Below, piece by piece: positions 57,265-64,000 of a stretch of DNA of 64,000 bases (position 1 is the stretch's first letter; each line of letters opens with the position of its first letter). The translations under genes were made by a program, and so were the position numbers. The DNA is taken from assembly GCA_000153445.1 (NCBI GenBank), contig CH672400.1:155359-219358 (forward strand), read 5' to 3'. Source of the DNA: a gamma proteobacterium HTCC2207 (GTDB taxonomy: Bacteria; Pseudomonadota; Gammaproteobacteria; Pseudomonadales; Porticoccaceae). The notes beneath the pieces were generated by a model, which was not told the DNA's origin, made no database searches, and saw only the letters and a program-made list of their open reading frames with translations.

Positions 57265-58068
57265 GTGTTAGCTCAAGTAAAACAGATCATTGCAGTGGCA
57301 TCAGGCAAAGGCGGCGTAGGCAAATCCACCACCGCAGTCAATTTGGCCCTCGCCCTCCAGGCCGAGGGTAAAAAAGTCGGCCTGCTGGATGCCGATATCT
57401 ATGGCCCCAGTATTGCCATGATGCTCGGCGTAGCTGAAGGAACACGCCCCGCCTCAGCGGATGGCAAGTCCTTCACCCCAATCATGGCCCACGGCCTTGA
57501 AACCATGTCCATGGCCTATCTCGTCAGCGACAAAACCCCCATGGCCTGGCGCGGTCCCATGGCCAGTGGCGCACTGCAGCAACTATTGGAGCAGACCCAT
57601 TGGGGCGAGCTCGATGTGTTGGTAGTGGATATGCCCCCAGGCACCGGCGATATTCAACTTACCCTGGCACAAAAAGCCGCTGTCGCCGGTGCAGTGATTG
57701 TCACCACACCTCAAGACATAGCCTTACTCGACGCCCAAAAAGGGATCGAAATGTTTACCAAGGTGAAAATTCCCGTACTCGGCATTGTTGAAAATATGGC
57801 CGTGCACCTGTGCAGCAACTGCGGCCATGAAGATCATATCTTTGGTAGTGGCGGCGGCGAAAAAGTCGCCGCAGATTACAGCACCCAACTGCTTGGCAGC
57901 ATGCCCCTAGATAGAAGCATTCGTGAGCGCGGTGATTCGGGTATGCCTTCGGTGGTGGCCGAGCCGGAGAGTGATATTGCCCTGCGTTATGGGGCTGTGG
58001 CACGGCAGGTAATTGAGCAGCTGGCGGCGCTGGATGATAACAGTGGGCCGGAGATTGTTTTTGATTAA
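57265..58068 (+). CDS. mrp: Iron-sulfur cluster carrier ATPase Mrp/ApbC
   Basis: A 267-residue ParA-like ATPase: P-loop GKGGVGKST (residues 14-22), LLDADIYGPSIAMMLG, VDMPPGTGDIQLTLAQ and the cluster-binding pair C183-x-x-C186 in CSNCGHEDHIFGSGG. It lacks the N-terminal DUF59 domain of E. coli Mrp; the frame starts with a GTG right before the P-loop, and the upstream sequence shows no such domain. It carries [4Fe-4S] clusters to target enzymes. Confidence 0.92.
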   Translation: MLAQVKQIIAVASGKGGVGKSTTAVNLALALQAEGKKVGLLDADIYGPSIAMMLGVAEGTRPASADGKSFTPIMAHGLETMSMAYLVSDKTPMAWRGPMASGALQQLLEQTHWGELDVLVVDMPPGTGDIQLTLAQKAAVAGAVIVTTPQDIALLDAQKGIEMFTKVKIPVLGIVENMAVHLCSNCGHEDHIFGSGGGEKVAADYSTQLLGSMPLDRSIRERGDSGMPSVVAEPESDIALRYGAVARQVIEQLAALDDNSGPEIVFD

Positions 58069-58154
58069 GGGTTAGCGGGGTGAATTGTTGAGGCGAGGTT
58101 CGTAGAGAGCTGTGTTTTGCAAACTTTTGATTTGTTGCCTAGGCTGATAGCAGC

Positions 58155-58196
58155 GAACTCATCACAGTGAACTCATTACAGTGGACTTATCACAAA
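58155..58196. repeat. 14-bp tandem repeat upstream of the lipoprotein gene
   Basis: GAACTCATCACAGT, GAACTCATTACAGT and GGACTTATCACAAA follow each other without gaps (58155-58168, 58169-58182, 58183-58196), about 40 bp before the ATG of the lipoprotein. Confidence 0.85.
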
Positions 58197-58237
58197 GCAT
58201 CAGGATGATGTTTTGAATTATTACAGGAAGTACAGAC

Positions 58238-59470
58238 ATGAAAATAATTCTTCTTTTTTGTTTTATTTTGCCATTTCTAGCCAGCTGTGGGGGCGGAGGT
58301 GGCAGCAGCTCAAACCCGACCTCCACCGGCGTCTTTGTCGATAGTCCCGTTATCAATATCGGCTACAGAACTGAGACCCAAAATGGTGTCACCAACTCCC
58401 GCGGCGAATTTAAGTATTTCCCTGGTGAGACGGTGACCTTTTTTATCGGTGATTTGGAGTTCCCGTCGGTACTCGCTGATGAAAGGGTTACGCCACTGGA
58501 TATGGCCGATACGGATGATGTCTTTCATCCTACGGTGGTCAATATTGCGCGCCTGCTGCAGACGCTGGATAAAGACGGCGATGCAAGCAATGGTATTACT
58601 ATCGCCGATAGTGCGCGAGACCATGCCACCCAGTTAAACTTTGATCTGCCAGTTCTGACATTCGAGATATTTGCTAGAAATCTAATAGTTAATGGTGGCC
58701 AAGATAGGGTTGTATCAGAGATGGTCGGCATCGCTGAGGCCGCGCTGCATCTTCTGAGTCAGGTCTTGCTGTTACGACTGCAGGAACTGCCGGTCAGTTT
58801 TGATACCTATATTATCGGTACCTGGCGAGGCTCTAGCGATAATCGAGATTTCGCGCTGCTTAGTGTTTTTGAGGATGGACAATATATTCATGCGGTTACT
58901 GGCAATCTTGGCCTTAATGAGTCTCAAGGTATGGAGTGGGGTACTGTTAGCTTAAGCAGTCAGGGCTTTGGTGCTACCACGCAAGAATTTGATACGAATG
59001 GTGATGCTGGCTTGAGTCCCCCTGCGGGAGGCATGAAGCCTCGCTGGCTATTTCAAGAAGATAAACCCACTGGAGCTAGCCTCGGCGATGGGCCTTTTGA
59101 AGGTAGTGTTGTTTTCTCAAGGATGCCATCTGAGGGCTTATTAGGCACCTGGATTAGCAGTACAACCAATGCTGAATTACTAACCCTAAGTTTGTTTAAA
59201 GACAATACCTACTTTCAAGCCATTATTGATCGCAATGATCCGACACTGATGTCGGGCATGGAACAGGGTACTTACTCTAGGGATGACAGTACAGGGTTAC
59301 TAACGGTTACCCAAACCTTTTACAATAACGGAAATGCTGGGTTTACCGATTTTGTTGGCCTGGGTGCGCCGAGTCTGTTCGCTCATGTATCAGGAGACAC
59401 CTTGACCTTAACCATGGACGATGATGGTGACAGCCTGATAGATGAGACAATTGAGTTTACCCGGCAATAA
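58238..59470 (+). CDS. Surface lipoprotein with an internally duplicated domain
   Basis: A 410-residue protein with signal peptide and lipobox LASC (C17), followed by a Gly/Ser-rich linker. Residues 30-120 form a beta-rich module common in marine gammaproteobacterial lipoproteins (FVDSPVINIGY, GEFKYFPGETVTFFIGDLEF, NIARLLQTLDKDGDASNGI). The second half contains two copies of one domain: YIIGTWRGSSDNRDFALLSVFEDGQYIHAV...MEWGTVS and LLGTWISSTTNAELLTLSLFKDNTYFQAI...MEQGTYS. No enzyme motif is visible. Two Asp-rich segments (LDKDGDASNG, MDDDGDSLIDE) could bind calcium. It stands between mrp and the transporter gene with no clear operon partner. Confidence 0.75.
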   Translation: MKIILLFCFILPFLASCGGGGGSSSNPTSTGVFVDSPVINIGYRTETQNGVTNSRGEFKYFPGETVTFFIGDLEFPSVLADERVTPLDMADTDDVFHPTVVNIARLLQTLDKDGDASNGITIADSARDHATQLNFDLPVLTFEIFARNLIVNGGQDRVVSEMVGIAEAALHLLSQVLLLRLQELPVSFDTYIIGTWRGSSDNRDFALLSVFEDGQYIHAVTGNLGLNESQGMEWGTVSLSSQGFGATTQEFDTNGDAGLSPPAGGMKPRWLFQEDKPTGASLGDGPFEGSVVFSRMPSEGLLGTWISSTTNAELLTLSLFKDNTYFQAIIDRNDPTLMSGMEQGTYSRDDSTGLLTVTQTFYNNGNAGFTDFVGLGAPSLFAHVSGDTLTLTMDDDGDSLIDETIEFTRQ

Positions 59471-59530
59471 CGGTAGATCGCTGGCTGCGCTCGAGACTCT
59501 CTAGCTTAATTGCGTTTAGCGAAACTCAGT

Positions 59531-60757
59531 CTAACTATACTCAGTTTCTTCAAGTGCCTGGAGGCGCGCATCGGTGAGAGATTTAAGTTGGTTTATCAAT
59601 AACCCAACAAAAAGCAGCCCAGCAAAAATAGCGGCGACCATAAAGCCATATTCGGCTTTGCCGCCATAGCTATCACTTACCAGCCCCATAGTTAGAGGCC
59701 CAAAGGCTGCCCCCAAGGCTGTGAAGAAGAGAATCACGCCCGCTGCGCCGCCATGGTTCTGTTTGCGGAAGCAGCTAATACCTTTTGAGTTTAGGGTCGG
59801 GTAGATCACTGACATAAATAGCCCGGAGAGTGGCAGCAAATAAACTGCCATATCAGTGCCCCCAATTATGGTGCCAACAAAGCACAGTAAAATCGCCAGG
59901 CTAAATAGCGACATAACCACTGCCCAGTTAAAGCGCGCCATCATCCAGATTCCGAGAAAACGACCTGCTGCACGCAGAACAAAAAAGATCGTCAGGGCGT
60001 AGGTGGCTAGGAATAGGGCGTTGCCGCTGTAATCTAACAGTAGGGTGGGCATCCACACGTAAATGGCGCTCTCAGTGGCCACGTAGAGAAAGGCACCCAA
60101 TGAAAAACCCAGTGCGTAGGGGTCTTTAAGCATTTTCAGGGTCTGTTTAAGCGTTATTGGATTTTCTGGAATATGCTTGCTCTCTGGATACTTAACCAAC
60201 AGCGCCATAATAATCAGCGCGACGCAAAAGGTGGCAGCGAAGATATACAGCCATTTCCAATCCACGCCCTGAGTCAGCATATAGGTGACTAGTAGTGGTC
60301 CAATAATGGCGCCCACGCCAAAGAATGCTTCAACCCCGTTCATGGTTGAGGTGTGCTGAGTAGTCGATGTGGAAATATCACCAATCAATGCCAGCGCGGC
60401 AGTTTTAAAAATACCGATGGCAACACCGGATATCATCATCAAGCCGAGGTAATAGGCAAAGCTGCTCCCGGCGAGAAACAGATAGGCGGTAATGGAAAAC
60501 AATGCCAGCCCCAGAATGATGGTCCTTTTGCGTCCCAGTCTGTCGGCTAAGAAGCCGAATAATATGCCGGAAAGGGCGATGGCTAGCATGGGGCCATAAT
60601 GAAGCATTCCAGCAGCTGTCATGCTGAGGTCAAAGTCTTTCATTACCTCTGGAATAATCACGCCAACAGCATCAGTGGTCATGGCAAACATCATGAACAT
60701 CATATAGGTTAGCCATCGAATTATTTTGCTGTCCGCGCCTGCCTGAGTGCCTGTCAT
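59531..60757 (-). CDS. MFS transporter
   Basis: A 408-residue major facilitator protein with 12 predicted helices; the loop motif GFLADRLGRKRTI after helix 2 is the MFS signature. It is divergent from the LacI-type regulator and shares with it two LacI-type operator palindromes, so it probably takes up the inducer sugar or a product. Substrate is not determinable; the overall type is close to FHS-like sugar transporters. Confidence 0.87.
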   Translation of the reverse strand: MTGTQAGADSKIIRWLTYMMFMMFAMTTDAVGVIIPEVMKDFDLSMTAAGMLHYGPMLAIALSGILFGFLADRLGRKRTIILGLALFSITAYLFLAGSSFAYYLGLMMISGVAIGIFKTAALALIGDISTSTTQHTSTMNGVEAFFGVGAIIGPLLVTYMLTQGVDWKWLYIFAATFCVALIIMALLVKYPESKHIPENPITLKQTLKMLKDPYALGFSLGAFLYVATESAIYVWMPTLLLDYSGNALFLATYALTIFFVLRAAGRFLGIWMMARFNWAVVMSLFSLAILLCFVGTIIGGTDMAVYLLPLSGLFMSVIYPTLNSKGISCFRKQNHGGAAGVILFFTALGAAFGPLTMGLVSDSYGGKAEYGFMVAAIFAGLLFVGLLINQLKSLTDARLQALEETEYS

Positions 60758-60830
60758 GATGTTCCCCTAAATATTATTGTTGGTTTTTTCACAGCTATTT
60801 AGAAGGACATTAAAGGATAAACACTAAAAA

Positions 60831-60844
60831 TACAAACGATTGCA
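60831..60844. promoter_or_regulatory. LacI-type operator 1 (near MFS start)
   Basis: TACAAACGATTGCA, an imperfect palindrome matching the TGCAAACGATTGCA site at 62198, in the MFS/LacI divergent region, 74 bp from the MFS start. Confidence 0.7.
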
Positions 60845-60942
60845 TTTATGATTTGACTAAATGTCGGTGCAGAGCGCACAGGACCCCGAGAGTTTTTATC
60901 AATGTTATTCAATGTCTTTTGCTTGTAGGGCCCTAGCTTTAT

Positions 60943-60956
60943 TGCAATCATTTGCA
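60943..60956. promoter_or_regulatory. LacI-type operator 2 (near the regulator gene)
   Basis: TGCAATCATTTGCA, a palindromic half-site pair of the same type, 53 bp upstream of the regulator ATG, suggesting autoregulation. Confidence 0.7.
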
Positions 60957-61008
60957 TTAGCCAATATGCTGGCAAATTAGGATCAGGTCCAGTTTAGGGT
61001 AGAGTTTC

Positions 61009-62034
61009 ATGGCAAAAAGTTCCCCACGATTAACCAAGATGGAAGAGCTGGCAAAAGTTGCCGGAGTGTCCGTCTCGACTGTATCGCGCGCGCTTGCCGG
61101 GAATCCTCTGATCAACGCTAAAACCAGGGCACGCATCGTAGACCTAGCCGCAAAACACAATTACCAGATCAATGAAAATGCGCGAAATTTCCGCCTGCAG
61201 AAAACCAATGTTATAGCTGTTGTACTGATGCTCGATGTGAAGTCAGAGCAGCACACCTCGGATATGTTTTTCCTTGAAATGTTAGGCGCTATTGCCGATG
61301 CACTGTCAGTGCAAAACTACGATCTATTGCTCGCTAACTCACCCATGACCAATGTCTTAGATATCCACAACAGCCGGATATTCAGGCAGTCTGACGGCAT
61401 TGTTTTTATCGGTCAGGGTAATCAGCATAAGCAGCTCAATGAGTTTTCTGACCTCGACAAGCCAATGGTCGTTTGGGGCTCTAATTTACCGGACCGGCGA
61501 TACTGCACTGTGGGTGCAGACAATGTGGTGGGAGGCTATCTGGCCACCAAGCACCTGTTAAATCTGGGGCGCAAGCACATTGTGTTTATGGGTGATATCA
61601 ATATGCCTGAGCCAAAACAACGCTTTGAAGGCTATTTAAAGGCGCTCAAAGAGAAGGGCGTAAAGTTTGATAAACGGCTACAGATTGATGTGCCCTTTGA
61701 AATGTCTCACGCCAGTGAGGCAATCAATGATCTGCTGCAGCAAAAGATCTCCTTCGATGGCGCTGTGTGCTGTAGTGACTTGATCGCCCTGAGCGCAATT
61801 GCTGCGCTCACTGAGAGTGGCCTGCGTGTACCAGAAGATGTGGCTGTGGTGGGCTATGATGATATTGCTCTGGCGGGTTACAGCAGTCCATCTCTGACCA
61901 CAGTGCGGCAGAATATTGTTCAGGGTGGGCGTATTTTGGTGCAAAAGCTGATGGCACAGATCAATGGCGATACTGTGACTGACTCGGTTTTGAAAACCGA
62001 GTTGATTGTGCGTCGCTCCAGCGGCGCCTGGTAG
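61009..62034 (+). CDS. LacI/GalR family transcriptional regulator
   Basis: A 341-residue repressor: N-terminal helix-turn-helix EELAKVAGVSVSTVSRALAGNPLINAKTRARIVDLA (about residues 9-45), then hinge helix and a periplasmic-binding-protein-like effector domain (DGIVFIGQGNQ, FDGAVCCSDLIALSAIAAL, EDVAVVGYDDIALAGYSSPSLTTVRQN). It most likely binds the four similar palindromes in the flanking gaps, controlling the MFS gene, itself and the TonB receptor. The inducer is probably a sugar; which one is not visible. Confidence 0.93.
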   Translation: MAKSSPRLTKMEELAKVAGVSVSTVSRALAGNPLINAKTRARIVDLAAKHNYQINENARNFRLQKTNVIAVVLMLDVKSEQHTSDMFFLEMLGAIADALSVQNYDLLLANSPMTNVLDIHNSRIFRQSDGIVFIGQGNQHKQLNEFSDLDKPMVVWGSNLPDRRYCTVGADNVVGGYLATKHLLNLGRKHIVFMGDINMPEPKQRFEGYLKALKEKGVKFDKRLQIDVPFEMSHASEAINDLLQQKISFDGAVCCSDLIALSAIAALTESGLRVPEDVAVVGYDDIALAGYSSPSLTTVRQNIVQGGRILVQKLMAQINGDTVTDSVLKTELIVRRSSGAW

Positions 62035-62176
62035 CACTCCGCTCCTCTCAAAAAATTTCTTTGTGATTTCTTAGCGCTTTATAAGCCGTATTTCTGCGAG
62101 TAAAACCCCAGGTTGTTCAATACCTTAATGGGATTTTCAAAGGTCACTTCTCGTAAAAAGCAGGTGGAATAGTTTA

Positions 62177-62190
62177 TGCAATCGATTGAT
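62177..62190. promoter_or_regulatory. LacI-type operator 3
   Basis: TGCAATCGATTGAT, one imperfect half, 7 bp before operator 4; the centre-to-centre distance is 21 bp, about two helical turns, so both sites face the same side of the DNA. Confidence 0.65.
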
Positions 62191-62197
62191 TTGTTGT

Positions 62198-62211
62198 TGC
62201 AAACGATTGCA
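62198..62211. promoter_or_regulatory. LacI-type operator 4 (upstream of TonB receptor)
   Basis: TGCAAACGATTGCA, the best match to TGCAA-n-CG-n-TTGCA in the locus, 251 bp from the receptor ATG. Confidence 0.75.
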
Positions 62212-62354
62212 TTTTAATGTTTTATGTCAGCTAGGTTGATTTTTAAGGGCTCTATTTAAGCATGAGCCATCTAGTCAACTTGAAGTCATCGACCATCGGT
62301 GACGTTTGAATAACTAGTAGGCAGAGACGGATTGATTGAAAGGCAAGAGTGGGA

Positions 62355-62465
62355 ATGAAGCTTTTCAACTTGGCGCTGAGTCTGCTAGCTATGGTTTTTT
62401 TAAACTATTCTGTTGCGCTGCAAGATATGTGCAAATTATTAATAAAAAGTTGGGGAAGTTCATGA
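62355..62465 (+). CDS. Possible 36-residue leader peptide overlapping the TonB-receptor start
   Basis: ATG at 62355 opens MKLFNLALSLLAMVFLNYSV, a hydrophobic signal-like stretch; the TGA stop (62463-62465) overlaps the receptor ATG in ATGA. Purines (AAGAGTGGGA) precede the start. It may couple translation of the receptor or be a chance frame; there is no homology evidence. Confidence 0.35.
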   Translation: MKLFNLALSLLAMVFLNYSVALQDMCKLLIKSWGSS

Positions 62466-64000
62466 AATATTTCGTAAAATCTAAAATTGCTATGTCCATT
62501 GCCGGAACATTGTCTCTGGGTCTGGCACTGCCAGCTATGGCTGGTACGCTGGACGAAATCATCGTTACTGGTAAGCCTGGTAGCGGCGTTTCTAAGTTTG
62601 AATCAACAGTGTCTGTTAATACACTGAGCGCTGACGAAGTGATGAAGATGGCTCCACGTTCTGCCGCAGAAGTACTGCGTGCAATTCCTGGTGTGCGTTC
62701 TGAATCATCTGCCGGTGAAGGCAACACTAACATCGCGGTTCGCGGTGTACCCATCGCTTCTGGTGGTTCTAAGTTTGTTCAGTTGCAAGAAGACGGCATG
62801 CCGATTCTTCAGTTTGGCGATATCATCGTTGGTACTTCTGATCAGTTCTTGCGTCTCGATGACACATTGCAGCGTGTTGAAGTATTGAAAGGCAGCTCTG
62901 CTGCGACTCTGGCAAGCAACGCGCCTGCTGGTGTGATTAACTTTATTAGTAAGACTGGCGAAGTTGAGGGTGGCAGTGTCACTGTTTCAACTGGCCTGGA
63001 TTACGATCTGTTTAAAACAAGCTTTGACTACGGCGGCGCACTGAATGAAGACTGGCGCTTCCATGTTGGCGGTTTTTACCGTGAAGGCGAAGGCGCACGT
63101 GAAGTGGGTTTCAATGCGTCTAAGGGTGGCCAGATCAAAGCTAACCTGACACGTGAATTTGAAAATGGTTACTTCCGTTTATACGCTAAGTATTTAAATG
63201 ACAGCGTGCCAACTTACCTGCCAATGCCAATCAAAGCGTCGCAAGATAGCATCTCTGGTTTTGATGCGGGTTCCGGTTCCAATATCTCTAATGATCTCCG
63301 TGATGTGCTGAGTGTTGGCGCAACTGGCGGCGGCCGCAGAAGCGGTATTGATAACGGCAACCACAGTGATTCAACTTCTTTCGGCGCAGAGTTTGTGATG
63401 AATCTGTCTGATGATCTGACCTTGACTGAGAAGTTCCGTTACAGCCAAAACTCCGGTACTTTCTTTGGTGCATTCACTGCCAGCATTGGCGGTGCATCTG
63501 ATGTTGCTGGTATTTCAAGTGCCCTCGCAGATACAGGTGCCAATGGCCTAGGTTATGTTTCTGGCGCTAATGCCGGTGTTGAGTTGACGGCTGCTGAGCT
63601 GGCAAATCTTAACGGCAATGGTCTGATTCAGAATATCCGTACTTTTGATAACGATCTGGAAAGCCTAGATAACTTCACTAACGACCTGCAGTTAACTAAG
63701 TCGTTTGACGATATGACTGTAACCTTTGGTTACTACAAAGCGACTCAGGAAATTGACGTTAACTGGTACTGGCAGACCTTTGTTCAGGACGTGTCTAACA
63801 ACGCTCGCCTGATGAATGTCTATGCCGATGGTGTGCAGTTGACTGAAAACGGCCAGCTCGCCTATAGCCAGCCTGATTGGGGCGGATGCTGTACTCGTGA
63901 TACTGCGTTAGAAGCTGATCTTGATGCGGTCTATATTGCGATTAACCGTCACGTTTCTGATGCCTTGACTATTGATGCAAGCATCCGTTATGACAGCGGT
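62462..64000 (+). CDS. TonB-dependent receptor (partial, runs off the window)
   Basis: 513 codons of an outer-membrane receptor, open to the end of the window. The signal peptide ends ALPAMA, followed by a TonB box (DEIIVTG). The plug domain is clear: MAPRSAAEVLRAIPGVRSE, NTNIAVRGVP, LQLQ-like FVQLQEDGMPILQFG and QRVEVLKGSSAATLASNAPAGVINFISKTG. Beta-barrel strands follow. The GGGGAAG site is 4 bp before the ATG. The neighbouring LacI regulator and MFS transporter point to uptake of an oligosaccharide; the exact ligand cannot be read from the plug. Confidence 0.92.
   Translation, partial: MKYFVKSKIAMSIAGTLSLGLALPAMAGTLDEIIVTGKPGSGVSKFESTVSVNTLSADEVMKMAPRSAAEVLRAIPGVRSESSAGEGNTNIAVRGVPIASGGSKFVQLQEDGMPILQFGDIIVGTSDQFLRLDDTLQRVEVLKGSSAATLASNAPAGVINFISKTGEVEGGSVTVSTGLDYDLFKTSFDYGGALNEDWRFHVGGFYREGEGAREVGFNASKGGQIKANLTREFENGYFRLYAKYLNDSVPTYLPMPIKASQDSISGFDAGSGSNISNDLRDVLSVGATGGGRRSGIDNGNHSDSTSFGAEFVMNLSDDLTLTEKFRYSQNSGTFFGAFTASIGGASDVAGISSALADTGANGLGYVSGANAGVELTAAELANLNGNGLIQNIRTFDNDLESLDNFTNDLQLTKSFDDMTVTFGYYKATQEIDVNWYWQTFVQDVSNNARLMNVYADGVQLTENGQLAYSQPDWGGCCTRDTALEADLDAVYIAINRHVSDALTIDASIRYDSG

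Larger units (their letters stand above)
62035..62354. other. Intergenic region upstream of the TonB receptor
   Basis: These 320 bp contain two LacI-type palindromes (62177-62190, 62198-62211) and should hold the TonB-receptor promoter downstream of them. No terminator hairpin with a T-run is clear after the regulator gene. Confidence 0.5.

Overview
The window is a piece of chromosome from a marine gammaproteobacterium. Gene orders match Pseudomonas and Cellvibrionales-type relatives: CbrA-like kinase / small membrane protein / gluQ / dksA; fimX / serB / ahpA-ytjB family; efp / epmA; zapE / rplM / rpsI / petA / cytochrome b-c1 / sspA / sspB; rsmI / lpoA / yraN / diaA / dolP; argG / pyrC / rnt; metG / rnfABCDGE / mrp. 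The Rnf ion pump, an AGCS sodium:alanine symporter and a TonB-dependent receptor under LacI-type control fit a free-living marine heterotroph. The taxon is inferred from synteny only. I saw no rRNA, tRNA, CRISPR array or transposase.

Layout. 1-5.7 kb: end of a CbrA-like sensor kinase, gluQ, dksA, sfsA, a Rieske protein, htpX and an M15 peptidase. 5.8-13.6 kb: first cysE, an AhpA/YtjB-family membrane protein, serB, fimX, and a badly decayed gene next to fimX. 13.8-20.1 kb: efp, epmA, a second cysE, comF, a YhcB/ZapG protein, zapE, rplM and rpsI. 20.3-25.4 kb: the bc1 complex, with cytochromes b and c1 encoded as one polypeptide, then sspAB and a thiolase. 25.4-32.1 kb: the dolP-diaA-yraN-lpoA cluster, rsmI and maeB. 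32.3-36.2 kb: a secreted trypsin-like protease overlapping an FHA-domain membrane protein, and an alanine symporter. 36.2-40.0 kb: rnt, pyrC, a formyltransferase-fold protein and argG. 40.2-46.2 kb: mscS, corA, cbpA and cbpM, followed by a partly decayed second copy of the same segment that keeps only a second cbpA; aqpZ lies within it. 46.2-49.4 kb: a frameshifted Ser/Thr dehydratase, a VOC protein and a ThDP enzyme. 49.4-58.1 kb: rnf operon, metG and mrp. 58.2-64 kb: a lipoprotein with an internal repeat, then an MFS transporter, a LacI regulator and a TonB receptor that share LacI-type operator sites.

The main unusual features are: (i) a segmental duplication with recognisable gene remnants at 43.6-46.1 kb; (ii) a pseudogene beside fimX with an amber codon, two frame changes and an opal codon where I expect a conserved Trp; (iii) a fused cytochrome b-c1 gene; (iv) lpoA and rsmI start codons that overlap in one CATG; (v) short tandem repeats of 11-19 bp at gene boundaries (6.5, 11.9, 14.4, 15.4, 27.0, 34.7, 58.2 kb) and of 15 or 24 bp in two coding regions; (vi) a protease/FHA gene pair that I cannot assign to a known system; (vii) four matching operator palindromes around the MFS/LacI/TonB-receptor locus.
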